Shown here in pieces: positions 54,650 through 63,701 of a stretch of 64,000 bases of DNA. How positions within the stretch are numbered: position 1 is the first letter of the stretch; each line of letters opens with the position of its first letter. Position numbers and translations under genes: made by a program. The notes under the pieces were generated by a model. It saw only the letters and a program-made list of their open reading frames with translations, did no database searches and was not told the origin of the DNA. Source of the stretch: Cupriavidus sp. P-10 (GTDB taxonomy: Bacteria > Pseudomonadota > Gammaproteobacteria > Burkholderiales > Burkholderiaceae); the NCBI RefSeq assembly GCF_003402535.2, contig NZ_AP025171.1, positions 2,418,001 to 2,482,000 of the forward strand. Direction: 5' to 3'.

Positions 54650-55563
54650 CCACTACCCCCCTGCCTACTGCGACTCTGCCTACTGCGACTGCCACTGCGA
54701 CTGCGCCGGGCACTATTGACGGCTGCTCTGGTATCCACCCTGGCGGGCGCGGCCCATGGTCAATCGCAATCGCACGGCAAGCGGGGCCGAAGCAAGCCGG
54801 AAGCCGCAATGTTACCTAACCACGACACCCGCCGTCGAGGCTCCCGAGGAGGGGCATGGCGTCGCATGCCAGGACGGGCCATGGATCCGCGGGGCAATAT
54901 CGGCCGAGCTGCCACGATCGCGGGAGCGAGGCAACGGGAATTCCGGACAACACGAAGCAGGAGGGGAATTCCATTGCTCGCGCATTCGGCAAGTCCGGGC
55001 TTCCCCCTATATACGCTGCGCGAGGATCATTCTTAGAAATACGCCCCATGCGGATTTTCTGCCTGCGGGATTTGCACCAGATCGATTCCGGCGGCACCGG
55101 AACAGAAAAAACATCCCCCGAATGTGGTAATCCAGGTTTGAAACAAAAAGAAACAATGCACCGAAACCCGCCCCTTCTGCACCAGGAACCGGCAGGCGAC
55201 GCGCATTCAAGGGGCACACGCCTGAAATTCAGTCGAAACCGCGCAGACAGGCGGACTCAGGGAATTCACTGAATCGAATGCGAAGTAGAAGACGTTAATA
55301 TCTCCTATCGGAACCTCTCATCATGATTAGGCGCTTCGCCTGATTGACACATCGGGAAAATTCGGCAGAATGATTCCCACTTGTGCAGCGCCCTTTGGGG
55401 TGTGTCATTTGGTGTGTTGTTCCGTGACGCTTTCGGTTGTCACGACAGCGACATATCGAGGTCATACGGATGCAGCAGCGGGAACCCAAAAACCGTTGCC
55501 TGCGTTGCACACGGTGTATAACGAGCGTTTTCGCTCATTTTGAAATCCAAGGTTGAGATAGAT
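54650..55563. other. Long AT-richer intergenic region between the sensory operon and cspA
   Basis: This 914-base stretch has lower G+C than its surroundings, many short AT tracts, and no frame with gene-like codon use. It starts with a twice-repeated 15-mer (CTGCCTACTGCGACT, 54661-54690). A stem-loop AGGCG-CTT-CGCCT occurs at 55329-55341. The last ~180 bases, AT-rich and ending in AAGG-GAG before the ATG, are probably the promoter and structured leader of cspA. The rest may hold an unrecognised small RNA. Confidence 0.5.
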
Positions 55564-55767
55564 ATGGAAACCGGTACCGTTAAGTGGTTCAACGACGCCA
55601 AGGGCTTCGGCTTCATCACGCCGGACGCAGGCGGCAACGATCTGTTCGCGCACTTCTCCGCGATCGAAGGCTCGGGCTTCAAGTCGTTGAAGGAAGGCCA
55701 GAAGGTGCGCTACGTCAAGGCCATGGGCCAGAAGGGCGAGCAAGCCACCAAGATCCAGGCCGTCTGA
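55564..55767 (+). CDS. cspA: Cold-shock protein CspA family
   Basis: The 67-residue protein is a single cold-shock domain with RNP1 (KGFGFITP) and RNP2 (DLFAHFSAI). It binds single-stranded nucleic acids and acts as an RNA chaperone. The start [10 protein letters not shown] is the standard beginning; eight upstream codons in the same frame are not part of the family. A long leader and a strong terminator surround the gene. Confidence 0.96.
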   Translation: METGTVKWFNDAKGFGFITPDAGGNDLFAHFSAIEGSGFKSLKEGQKVRYVKAMGQKGEQATKIQAV

Positions 55768-55830
55768 TACCGGTTTTTTTGAAGACCGGCCCGGTCCCGC
55801 GGCGTCTCGCGACGCCGCGCCGGCCAGCAA

Positions 55831-55862
55831 GCCCCGCAGCTCCGGCGCGGGGCTTTTCTTTT
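55831..55862 (+). terminator. Rho-independent terminator of cspA
   Basis: GCCCCGC-N9-GCGGGGC is followed by TTTTCTTTT, 63 bases past the stop codon. Confidence 0.85.
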
Positions 55863-55890
55863 GGGCGTTGGCAGCGCGGCGCCTTCCGCC

Positions 55891-55935
55891 CGCCGCCCTT
55901 CCCGCCGCCCTTCCCGCCGCCCTTCCCGCCGCCCT
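55891..55935. repeat. 12-bp tandem repeat upstream of hpnD
   Basis: Nearly four copies of CGCCGCCCTTCC lie 30 bases before the -10 element of hpnD. The array is on one strand pyrimidine-rich. Its copy number could alter spacing of upstream promoter sequences. Confidence 0.85.
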
Positions 55936-55965
55936 GCATGCCGCCGCGAGGTCCGGGGGTGATAT

Positions 55966-55974
55966 TGCTATAAT
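55966..55974 (+). promoter_or_regulatory. Extended -10 promoter of hpnD
   Basis: TGC-TATAAT is a perfect -10 element with the TGn extension, which explains the lack of a -35 motif. Transcription should start near 55981, giving a leader of about 80 bases before the GTG start of hpnD. Confidence 0.7.
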
Positions 55975-56062
55975 CGGCCGACCCACAACCACCGCCCGCG
56001 CGTGGGCGCGCACACCGTTGCGTGCGTCGCGCGGGAAGGTATGCAGCGTGTCGAGGAGTTAC

Positions 56063-56935
56063 GTGGCCGGTACTCAAATCGCAACGCAAGACGCCCCCGC
56101 CGCCGTGGCCGGCCCCAGCGCAGGTGCTGCCGCCTCTGCCGGCAGCTCCTTCCATGCCGCGCTGCGCATCCTGCCGGCGCACCAGCGCCAGGCCATGTTC
56201 GAGATCTACGGGTTTTGCCGCGCGGTCGACGATATCGCCGACGGCAACGCCCCGCATGCCGAGCGCCTGGCCGGGCTCGATGCCTGGCGGCGCGACATCG
56301 CTGCCTGCTACGCCGGCGGCCCGCCCGCGGCAATGCAGGCGCTGGCGGCGCAGATCCGCGCCTTCGACCTGCAGCAGCAGGATTTCCTCGCCGTCATCGA
56401 CGGCATGACCATGGACGTGGTGCAGGACATCCGCGCCCCCGACGCCGCCACCCTCGATCTGTATTGCGACCGCGTGGCCAGCGCGGTGGGCCGGCTGGCA
56501 GTGCGCGTGTTCGGCCTGGAAACGTCGTGCGGCATCGTGCTGGCTCACCATCTGGGACGCGCGCTGCAGCTGACCAACATCCTGCGCGACATCGACGAGG
56601 ACGCAGCCATCGGCCGCCTGTACCTGCCGGCCGAGGCACTGGCCGCAGCCGGCATCGATGCCGCCCACGCCACGCCGCAGGCGGTGGTCGCGCATCCGGC
56701 CATCGGCCAGGCCTGCGCAGCGCTGGCCCAGGAAGCGCAGGCGCACTACGACCAGGCCGACGCCATCATGGCGCGCTGCCCGGCACGGCTGGTGCGCTCG
56801 CCGCGCATCATGGCCGACGTCTACCACCGCATCCTCGCGCGCCTGCGCATGCAAGGCTGGCAGGCGCCGCGCCAGCGCGTGCGCCTGCCGCGCGCGCAGT
56901 TGCTCTGGATCATGCTGCGCCACGCCATTGGTTGA
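56063..56935 (+). CDS. hpnD: Presqualene diphosphate synthase HpnD
   Basis: The 290-residue protein has the two aspartate-rich motifs of head-to-head prenyl synthases, DDIAD (56-60) and RDIDED (175-180), with the YGFCRAVDDIADG and QLTNILRDIDEDA contexts of HpnD. It condenses two farnesyl diphosphates to presqualene diphosphate. HpnC and HpnE, needed to reach squalene in the three-enzyme route, are not next to it. The start is GTG with GAGGAG five bases ahead; the longer open frame upstream is not family-like. The squalene-hopene cyclase gene follows. Confidence 0.93.
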   Translation: MAGTQIATQDAPAAVAGPSAGAAASAGSSFHAALRILPAHQRQAMFEIYGFCRAVDDIADGNAPHAERLAGLDAWRRDIAACYAGGPPAAMQALAAQIRAFDLQQQDFLAVIDGMTMDVVQDIRAPDAATLDLYCDRVASAVGRLAVRVFGLETSCGIVLAHHLGRALQLTNILRDIDEDAAIGRLYLPAEALAAAGIDAAHATPQAVVAHPAIGQACAALAQEAQAHYDQADAIMARCPARLVRSPRIMADVYHRILARLRMQGWQAPRQRVRLPRAQLLWIMLRHAIG

Positions 56936-57023
56936 GCGCCGCATGCCGATGTCAGCGATGTAAGCCGATGCAAGCCGCTGCCGGACGCGGATCATCCCGC
57001 CCGCGCCGGCACAAGGAGTCCGC

Positions 57024-59069
57024 ATGTCGATGAAGGAGACCGACTTCGCCACGACAGCCACACCAATCCAGTTCGCCGCTGATCCCGCTTTCGGTCCGGC
57101 GGCTGGTCCCGCCGCGCCACAATCGGCCGCACAGGCACTCGACCACGGCATCGGTCTCGCGGTCGATGCGCTGCTGCACCAGCAGCGCCCCGATGGCCAC
57201 TGGGTCTACGAACTGGAAGCCGACGCCACCATCCCGGCCGAATACGTGCTGATGGTGCACTACCTGGGCGAGGCGCCCGACCTGGCGCTGGAAGCGCGCA
57301 TCGCTCGCTACCTGCGCCGCATCCAGAACCCCGACGGCGGCTGGCCGCTGTTCCATGAAGGCCGGCCGGATCTCAGCGCCAGCGTGAAGGCGTACTTCGC
57401 GCTGAAAATGGCCGGCGACGATCCGCAGGCGCCGCATATGGCGCGCGCGCGCCAGGCCATCCATGCCATGGGCGGCGCCGAGGCCAGCAACGTGTTTACG
57501 CGCACGCTGCTGGCACTGTACGGCGTGATGTCGTGGTCGGCGGTGCCGATGATGCCGGTGGAAATCATGCTGCTGCCGCGCTGGTTCCCCTTCCACCTGT
57601 CCAAGGTTTCTTACTGGGCGCGCACGGTGATCGTGCCGCTGCTGGTGCTGAACAGCCTGCGCCCGCGCGCGCGCAACCCGCGCCACGTCGGCATCGACGA
57701 ACTCTTCGCCAACCAGCACCACGGCGCGGGCCTGGCGCCGCGCGCGCCGCACCAGCATGCCGGCTGGTACAACGTATTCCGCGGGCTCGACGCGCTGCTG
57801 CGCGTGGCCGAGCCGGTGTTCCCGCGTCTGCTGCGCCGGCGCGCCATCGCCGCGGCGCAAACCTTCGTGCGCGAGCGGCTGAACGGCGAGGACGGCCTCG
57901 GCGCGATCTTCCCGGCGATGGCCAACAGCGTGATGATGTTCGACGTGCTCGGCGTGCCGGCCGATGATCCCGCGCGCGCGGTGGCGCGGCGCTCGGTCGA
58001 GCGGCTGCTGGTGGAGCACGGGGACGAGGCCTACTGCCAGCCCTGCCTGTCGCCGGTGTGGGACACCGCGCTGGCCGCGCACGCGCTGCTCGAGACCGGC
58101 GAGGCGCGCGCGGCTGAAGCCGTGGGGCGCGGACTGGAATGGCTCAAGCCGCTGCAGGTGCTGGATGTGCGCGGCGACTGGACCGTGCGCCGCCCGCGGG
58201 TGCGCCCGGGCGGCTGGGCTTTCCAGTACGCCAACCCGCATTACCCGGATGTCGACGACACCGCCGTGGTGGTGGCGGCGATGGACCGCTACATGCGCGA
58301 ACACGCCGCGCCGGGCCGCTACGACGAAGCGGCGGCGCGCGCGGCCGAATGGATCGTCGGCATGCAGAGCGGCAACGGCGGCTGGGGCGCGTTCGAGCCC
58401 GAGAACACGCACCTCTACCTGAACAACATCCCCTTCGCCGATCACGGCGCGCTGCTCGACCCGCCCACCGCGGACGTCTCGGCGCGCTGCCTGTCGATGC
58501 TGTGCCAGATTGGCGCCACGCCGGCCCGCAGCGAGCCCGCAGCACGCGCCCTGCGCTACCTGCTGGCCGAGCAGATGGCGGATGGCAGCTGGTTCGGCCG
58601 CTGGGGCACCAACTACATCTACGGCACCTGGAGCGCACTGTGCGCGCTGAACGCCGCCGGCATGGGATCCGACGCGCCCGCCGTGCGGCGCGCCACCGAG
58701 TGGCTGGCCGGGATCCAGAACGAAGACGGCGGCTGGGGCGAAGACGGCAGCAGCTACCGGCTCGACTACCGCGGCTATGAAACGGCGCCCAGCGTGGCAT
58801 CGCAGACTGCCTGGGCCTTGCTGGCGCTGATGGCGGCCGGCGCCGTGCAGCATCCCGCCGTCGCGCGCGGCATTGGCTACCTGCTGCGCACGCAGCGTCC
58901 GCCGCAGGAGGGCGGACTCTGGCAGGAGCCGCGCTTCACTGCGGTCGGCTTCCCGCGCGTGTTCTACCTGCGCTATCACGGCTATGCGCGCTATTTTCCG
59001 CTGTGGGCGCTGGCGCGCTACCGCAACCTGCAGCGCGGTGGTGGCGGCCGCGTGACATGGGGCCTGTGA
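57024..59069 (+). CDS. shc: Squalene-hopene cyclase
   Basis: The 681-residue protein has the DxDD acid motif DVDD at 409-412, which protonates squalene, and several QW repeats (QNPDGGWPLF, GGWGAFEPENT, GGWGEDGSSY, QxxGLW). It cyclises squalene to hopene and diplopterol at the inner membrane. AAGGAG precedes the ATG. It follows hpnD by 88 bases and overlaps hpnG by 13. Confidence 0.97.
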   Translation: MSMKETDFATTATPIQFAADPAFGPAAGPAAPQSAAQALDHGIGLAVDALLHQQRPDGHWVYELEADATIPAEYVLMVHYLGEAPDLALEARIARYLRRIQNPDGGWPLFHEGRPDLSASVKAYFALKMAGDDPQAPHMARARQAIHAMGGAEASNVFTRTLLALYGVMSWSAVPMMPVEIMLLPRWFPFHLSKVSYWARTVIVPLLVLNSLRPRARNPRHVGIDELFANQHHGAGLAPRAPHQHAGWYNVFRGLDALLRVAEPVFPRLLRRRAIAAAQTFVRERLNGEDGLGAIFPAMANSVMMFDVLGVPADDPARAVARRSVERLLVEHGDEAYCQPCLSPVWDTALAAHALLETGEARAAEAVGRGLEWLKPLQVLDVRGDWTVRRPRVRPGGWAFQYANPHYPDVDDTAVVVAAMDRYMREHAAPGRYDEAAARAAEWIVGMQSGNGGWGAFEPENTHLYLNNIPFADHGALLDPPTADVSARCLSMLCQIGATPARSEPAARALRYLLAEQMADGSWFGRWGTNYIYGTWSALCALNAAGMGSDAPAVRRATEWLAGIQNEDGGWGEDGSSYRLDYRGYETAPSVASQTAWALLALMAAGAVQHPAVARGIGYLLRTQRPPQEGGLWQEPRFTAVGFPRVFYLRYHGYARYFPLWALARYRNLQRGGGGRVTWGL

Positions 59070-59746
59070 ACGCGCCCTTCGTCATGGTCGTCACCGGCAT
59101 GGATTTCGAGGCCGGCATCGCCGCCGGCCCGCACTGCCGCGTGGTGCACGGGCTGCGCGGCATTGCGCTGGAGCAAGGCGTGTCGGCCATGGCCAGCCGG
59201 GAGTGCCGGGGCATCGTCAGCTTCGGTGTCGCCGGCGGCCTGGATCCCGCGCTGGCACCGGGCGACCTGGTCATCGCCGATGAAATCCGCGCGCCCGGCG
59301 AACGCTACGACACCGATCCGGACTGGACCCATGCGCTGCACGCTGCGCTGCCGCACGCCCGGGTCGGCCCGATCGCCGGCGCCGACGCGCCGGTGCTCGA
59401 CGTCGCCGCAAAACTGGCGCTGCGGCAGGCCAGCGGCGCGCTGTGCGTCGACATGGAATCGCACCTGGCGGCGCGCATGGCCGCGGCCTGCCGGCTGCCG
59501 TTCGCGGCTTGCCGCGTGGTCATCGACCCGGCGAGCCGCGCCGTGCCGGCCGCCGCGGCGGCGGGGATGGGAGAAGGCGGCAAGACCGATGTGGCAGCGG
59601 TGCTGGGCGCGCTGCTGCGCGCGCCGTCGCAATTGCCGGCGCTGCTAAGGCTGGCTGGCGATGCCGCCACGGCGCGTGGCGCCCTGCGGGCGGCCAGGCT
59701 GGCCGTGGGCGACGCCTTCGCGTTGCGCGGATTGCCGGACCGGTAA
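59057..59746 (+). CDS. hpnG: Adenosylhopane nucleosidase/phosphorylase HpnG
   Basis: The 229-residue protein is a phosphorylase-fold enzyme: VMVVTGMDFEAGIAAG, GIVSFGVAGGLDPALAPGD, then GALCVDMESHLAARMA, the purine-nucleoside contact region. HpnG removes adenine from adenosylhopane (the HpnH product) to give ribosylhopane. The ATG at 59057 lies inside the cyclase 3' end, and a GTG seven codons later is possible. It is convergent with the HSP70-like gene. Confidence 0.9.
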   Translation: MGPVNAPFVMVVTGMDFEAGIAAGPHCRVVHGLRGIALEQGVSAMASRECRGIVSFGVAGGLDPALAPGDLVIADEIRAPGERYDTDPDWTHALHAALPHARVGPIAGADAPVLDVAAKLALRQASGALCVDMESHLAARMAAACRLPFAACRVVIDPASRAVPAAAAAGMGEGGKTDVAAVLGALLRAPSQLPALLRLAGDAATARGALRAARLAVGDAFALRGLPDR

Positions 59747-59761
59747 AGCCGCCCTGCTTCC

Positions 59762-61018
59762 TCAGCCGAACTTCCTCATCGCATCCAGCGCCAGCCCGCT
59801 GCCGATGCTGCCGAAAATGTCGCCTTCGACGCAGCGCGCCTGCGGCAGCAGCGCCGCCAGCCGCTGGCGCAGCAACGGCACGCTGCTGGAGCCGCCAGTG
59901 AAGAAGATGGTGTCGACGCCGTCGCCGTCCACGCCCGCATCGGCCAGCAGTTGCTGCACGGTCTTTTCGGTCCTGGCCACCAGCTTGTCGATCGACGCAT
60001 CGAATTCTTCGCGCGTGATCGTCAGTGTCAGTCCCTGCTCCAGCCGGTGCAGGTCGACTTCGGTACTGGCCGCGTCCGACAGCGCGATCTTGGCGCCTTC
60101 CACCTGGATCGCCAGCCAGTGGCCAGCGCGCTCGCGGATCAGCCGCACCATGCGGTCGAGGCTGACGGTGTCGGCGGCGTCGCGGTAGTTGTCCATCACC
60201 ACGGACCAGGCCTTGCGCGTGTAGACGTAGTTGATGGTGTGCCAGCTGGCCAGGTCGAAATACTGGCTTGACGGCATTGCCTTGCCGTTGCGCAGCTGGC
60301 TGCCCAGCCCGAGCAGCGGCATGGCGCGCGCCAGGCTGAGCGCGCGGTCGAAGTCGGTGCCGCCGATATGCACGCCGCCATTGGCCAGGATGTCCTCCCG
60401 GCGATCGGTCTTGCGGGCGCGCTCGGGCGAGAGGCGCACCAGCGAGAAGTCCGAGGTGCCGCCGCCGATATCGGCCACCAGCACCAGTTCCTCGCGCGCG
60501 ATGCCGGCTTCGTAGTCGAATGCGGCGGCGATCGGCTCGTACTGGAACGCAATTTCGGCAAAGCCGGCGTCGCGCGCGATCTCGGCCAGCGTCTCTTCGG
60601 CGAGCCGGTCCGCGGCCGGGTCTTCGTCGATGAAGAACACCGGGCGCCCCAGCACCGCGTGCGAGAAGGAGGTGCCGGCGGCCTGCTCGGCGCGTGTTTT
60701 CAGTTCGCGGATGAAATGCGCCAGCAGCTTGCGGAACGGCATGGCCTGCCCCATCACCTCGGTGCTGTCGTCCATCATCGAGGTGCCGAGCAGGCTCTTG
60801 AGCGAGCGCATCAACCGCCCTTCATAGCCGGCCAGGTAGTCGCCGAGCGCGGCACGGCCGTAGCTCACCAGAGGATCCTCGGCATGGAAGAAGATCACCG
60901 ACGGCAGCGTCACCTTGCCGTCTTCCAGCGGCAGCAGCGCCTCGGGGCGGTCAGGACGGCTCCAGCCGACGGTTGAGTTGGACGTGCCGAAGTCCAGGCC
61001 GCATGCGTTTGACATCAT
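59762..61018 (-). CDS. HSP70-like ATPase (YegD type)
   Basis: The 418-residue protein is an actin/HSP70 ATPase: CGLDFGTSNSTVG (phosphate 1), VADIGGGTSDFSL (phosphate 2), FFTGGSSSVPLLRQRL (adenosine). It lacks the HSP70 substrate-binding domain, as in YegD-type proteins of unknown role. Two adjacent ATG codons (61018, 61015) fit the start, after GGAAAC. No dnaJ or grpE gene is nearby. Confidence 0.9.
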   Translation of the reverse strand: MMSNACGLDFGTSNSTVGWSRPDRPEALLPLEDGKVTLPSVIFFHAEDPLVSYGRAALGDYLAGYEGRLMRSLKSLLGTSMMDDSTEVMGQAMPFRKLLAHFIRELKTRAEQAAGTSFSHAVLGRPVFFIDEDPAADRLAEETLAEIARDAGFAEIAFQYEPIAAAFDYEAGIAREELVLVADIGGGTSDFSLVRLSPERARKTDRREDILANGGVHIGGTDFDRALSLARAMPLLGLGSQLRNGKAMPSSQYFDLASWHTINYVYTRKAWSVVMDNYRDAADTVSLDRMVRLIRERAGHWLAIQVEGAKIALSDAASTEVDLHRLEQGLTLTITREEFDASIDKLVARTEKTVQQLLADAGVDGDGVDTIFFTGGSSSVPLLRQRLAALLPQARCVEGDIFGSIGSGLALDAMRKFG

Positions 61019-61137
61019 TGTTTCCAGGTTTCCTGCAAGACACCACAATCAGTTGCCCGCTGGCCGGGGGTAGCGCTGGTGCAGCGCGAGCGCGGGCGGG
61101 GCGACATTGTAGGCCAGGCGCGCGGCGGCCCCCGATT

Positions 61138-62382
61138 TCAGGCGACGGAGTCGGCAGCAGGTTCCAGCATCGCCGTGGCGTGGCCGGGCACCGGCGCCGG
61201 CGCGGCCATCGACGACGCCAGCACATAGCGGTCGCGCCCGTGCTCCTTGGCGTGGTACAGCGCGCGGTCGGCATTGGCGAACAGCGCACGCCACAGGCCT
61301 TCCTTGCTGCCGGGGCCGCCGCGCAGCTGCGCCACGCCGATGCTGACGCTGGCAAAGCCCTGCGCACCGGGCAGCCCGATCGCGCGCACCTTGCGCAGGA
61401 TGCGATTGGCCAGCGCGGTCGCCTGCTGCTCGTCGGTGTGCGGACACAGGATGCAGAACTCCTCGCCGCCATAGCGCCCGGCCACGTCGGAGGCGCGGCG
61501 CGAGTTGTCCAGCGCGTGCGCCACTTCGCGCAGCACGGCATCGCCGGCATGGTGGCCGAAGGTATCGTTGACCTGCTTGAAGTAGTCGATGTCGATGACC
61601 AGGCAGGACAGCGGCAGCCCGTCGCGCTGCCAGCGCGCCACCAGCTGCAGCGCCGACATCTCCAGCGCGCCGCGGTTGAGCAGGCCGGTCAGCGCATCGA
61701 CACGGGCGCCGCTCTCGTTGTGCGCGACGATCTGCTCCATCGCCATCACGGTGAAGCCGAACAGGCCCAGCAGCGTCGCGATCAGCGGTGCCAGCATCCA
61801 GGCCGAGCCCGCCGGGCCGGCAAAGAACAGGATCAACGGCGGGGCATCCACACCGGCAGGCTGCATGGCATGGCTGAAGCCGGCCAGCTGCGTGGCCAGC
61901 TGCACCAGGCTGGCGACCAGCACCAGCGGGGCGCCGATGCTGCGCCGCCCGCGCCCGGCGCGCGCCAGCGTGGCAAAGGTGGCCAGCGACACCAGCGCCA
62001 GCACGCCGTAGGCCACGCGCAGCACCAGCTGCGGCCCGTCGGGCAGGCCGCCCGCGGTCACCAGGATGCCCAGCACGATGGCGGCGGCACCGGCCAGCGC
62101 GCCGGGGTGCGCCGGCACGCCGTAGTAGACGCGCACGCCACGGTAGATCATCAGCCAGCCGATGACGAAGGCGCCCGCGCCCGGCGTGCCCAGGTGGACC
62201 GTGCCGCTGGCCGCGCTCAGCGCCAGCACCAGACCCGCGCCGGATGCCAGCACATGCCCTGACGCCCACAGGCGCCCCGCCTCGCTGGCACGCAGCGCGA
62301 ACACCAGCCCCGCCGCGATCACCAGCGTGCTGCTGAAAAACACCATCATCACGACCGCAATGGTCTGCGGGTCCAGGTGCAC
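61138..62382 (-). CDS. Membrane diguanylate cyclase (GGDEF)
   Basis: The 414-residue protein has about seven membrane segments (about 8-225) with no recognised sensor family, then a GGDEF domain (about 240-400) with active-site GRYGGEEF. The KQVNDTFGHHAGDAVLREVA context fits an active cyclase that makes c-di-GMP. The start was set at GTG 62382, with GAGGATCTCC ahead; an upstream ATG would add 34 residues of no recognisable fold. Confidence 0.9.
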   Translation of the reverse strand: MHLDPQTIAVVMMVFFSSTLVIAAGLVFALRASEAGRLWASGHVLASGAGLVLALSAASGTVHLGTPGAGAFVIGWLMIYRGVRVYYGVPAHPGALAGAAAIVLGILVTAGGLPDGPQLVLRVAYGVLALVSLATFATLARAGRGRRSIGAPLVLVASLVQLATQLAGFSHAMQPAGVDAPPLILFFAGPAGSAWMLAPLIATLLGLFGFTVMAMEQIVAHNESGARVDALTGLLNRGALEMSALQLVARWQRDGLPLSCLVIDIDYFKQVNDTFGHHAGDAVLREVAHALDNSRRASDVAGRYGGEEFCILCPHTDEQQATALANRILRKVRAIGLPGAQGFASVSIGVAQLRGGPGSKEGLWRALFANADRALYHAKEHGRDRYVLASSMAAPAPVPGHATAMLEPAADSVA

Positions 62383-62858
62383 GGAGATCCTCAAGGAAGC
62401 CGTCGCCTTGCCGTCAATCCGAGGGGCGGGACTGGGCCAAGGGACGGTCAGGGCACGCCGCGGCCAGCCATCGGCGCACGGCAAACGCGCATGATAGCCC
62501 GCGCGCGCCGGCCGGTGGCACCCCCGTCAAGCCGGGGTCCCTCATCGCGGCGCGGTTGTGGTTTCGCCGCCGCTTGCGCTATGTCCTGCGGCTATGTCGC
62601 ACTGGCGTTTTTATGCAACACCCTGGCCCGCCCTGAAGGATGCCTCTAACGACAACAGGCGCGTGCAAGCGGCTTGCGCGCCCCACCAGCCTCAGCATGC
62701 GCCACATTGCCACCACGCAATCGCCACTCGCCCGCATGCAAGCGGAATTGAGGCCAAAGTTGCTCGCATTTGGTTAAGCAGGCACTGCACCGGCTGGATA
62801 AAATCATGCGTTGCCTACCGCGCCGACCGCGCAAGAATCTCGCGTCAATACTGCATCA
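62383..62858. other. Intergenic region
   Basis: The 476 bases contain only short frames without gene-like codon use. No strong hairpin, repeat or promoter motif was identified. Confidence 0.5.
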
Positions 62859-63122
62859 ATGACCCGCCCTGCTATCCCCGACCCTGGTATGACCGTTCCC
62901 GCCCTCTCGCTTGGCGCCATCCTGGATGACCTGCGCAGCGCACCGCGCCCGCTGACATCCGCGGAGTACGCATATCTGGCGCACCTGCGGCAACGCATCG
63001 TCACCGGCGATGCCGACGTGTGGACCACGCTGGAGACCGCCGGCGTGCCATGCCGCGAACGCCGCCTGTCGCCCGAGGTGATGCAGGCGCTGACCGCGAT
63101 CGGCCACCTGCCGATGCACTGA
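62859..63122 (+). CDS. Small hypothetical protein
   Basis: About 88 residues if started at ATG 62859; a second ATG at 62889 is also possible and neither has a ribosome binding site. The part from LSLGAILDDLRSAPRPLTSAEYAYLAHLRQRIV on is helix-rich and codon use is gene-like. No family was recognised. Confidence 0.5.
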   Translation: MTRPAIPDPGMTVPALSLGAILDDLRSAPRPLTSAEYAYLAHLRQRIVTGDADVWTTLETAGVPCRERRLSPEVMQALTAIGHLPMH

Positions 63123-63324
63123 GCCCCCGCCGGCATCGCCATCTGATCGAGACCATTCCCCAGCTTATCTCGGAAGCTTCCTCGCCCTGCCCCCGTGCGC
63201 GCGCCGCTACGATCGGTTCACTTCGATCCACCGGCAACAGGCCGCGCACCCGGGGGCGAACATCCCCCCACCGCGCAACGGTGTCCCGCGCACCGCCAGT
63301 GCCCGTCCCGGCAATGGCACACGC

Positions 63325-63690
63325 ATGGCATCCCTCGTTCAGAACAGGCGCGTCAGCTTCCTCTCATTGCGCACCTTCGTCGCACTGATGCAGCACCGCG
63401 ACACCGCCCGCGCCGCGCAAGCGCTGGGCATCCAGACCCAAAGACTCCATTACCAGATCCGCGCGCTCGAGGCCGCGCTCGGTGCGCCGCTGTTCAGCGC
63501 GGGCAGCCCCAACTGGCTGCCGACGCCCACCGGCGTCAGGGCCTTGCCCAAGATCATGGCCATGCTGCACATCTGGGACCAGATCGAGCCGAACCCCTGC
63601 GCCAGGCGCAACAGCCGGCCGCCTCCGCCCGAGCCCAGTGACGCCGCGCGCCGCGGCCCGGCGTTCTGGGTCCGGCACGCGACGATGTAG
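63325..63690 (+). CDS. Stand-alone LysR-type DNA-binding domain protein
   Basis: The 121-residue protein carries only a LysR-type winged helix-turn-helix (FLSLRTFVALMQHRDTARAAQALGIQTQRLHYQIRALEAALGAPLF), then a linker and a Pro/Arg-rich tail. The ~200-residue effector domain of LysR regulators is absent. It may be a truncated remnant or a small regulator. The recognition helix has LHYQIRALE in place of the usual VSxQIxxLE. Confidence 0.7.
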   Translation: MASLVQNRRVSFLSLRTFVALMQHRDTARAAQALGIQTQRLHYQIRALEAALGAPLFSAGSPNWLPTPTGVRALPKIMAMLHIWDQIEPNPCARRNSRPPPPEPSDAARRGPAFWVRHATM

Positions 63691-63701
63691 CGCGGCGCGA
63701 C

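Noticed and set aside
54856..55272. Open frame of about 138 codons in the AT-richer region before cspA
   Set aside because: Codon third positions are not GC-biased as in the neighbouring genes, there is no ribosome binding site, and no family was recognised.
55540..55563. Eight extra codons upstream of cspA in the same frame
   Set aside because: The cold-shock family begins at [10 protein letters not shown], and the ribosome binding site lies within the extra stretch.
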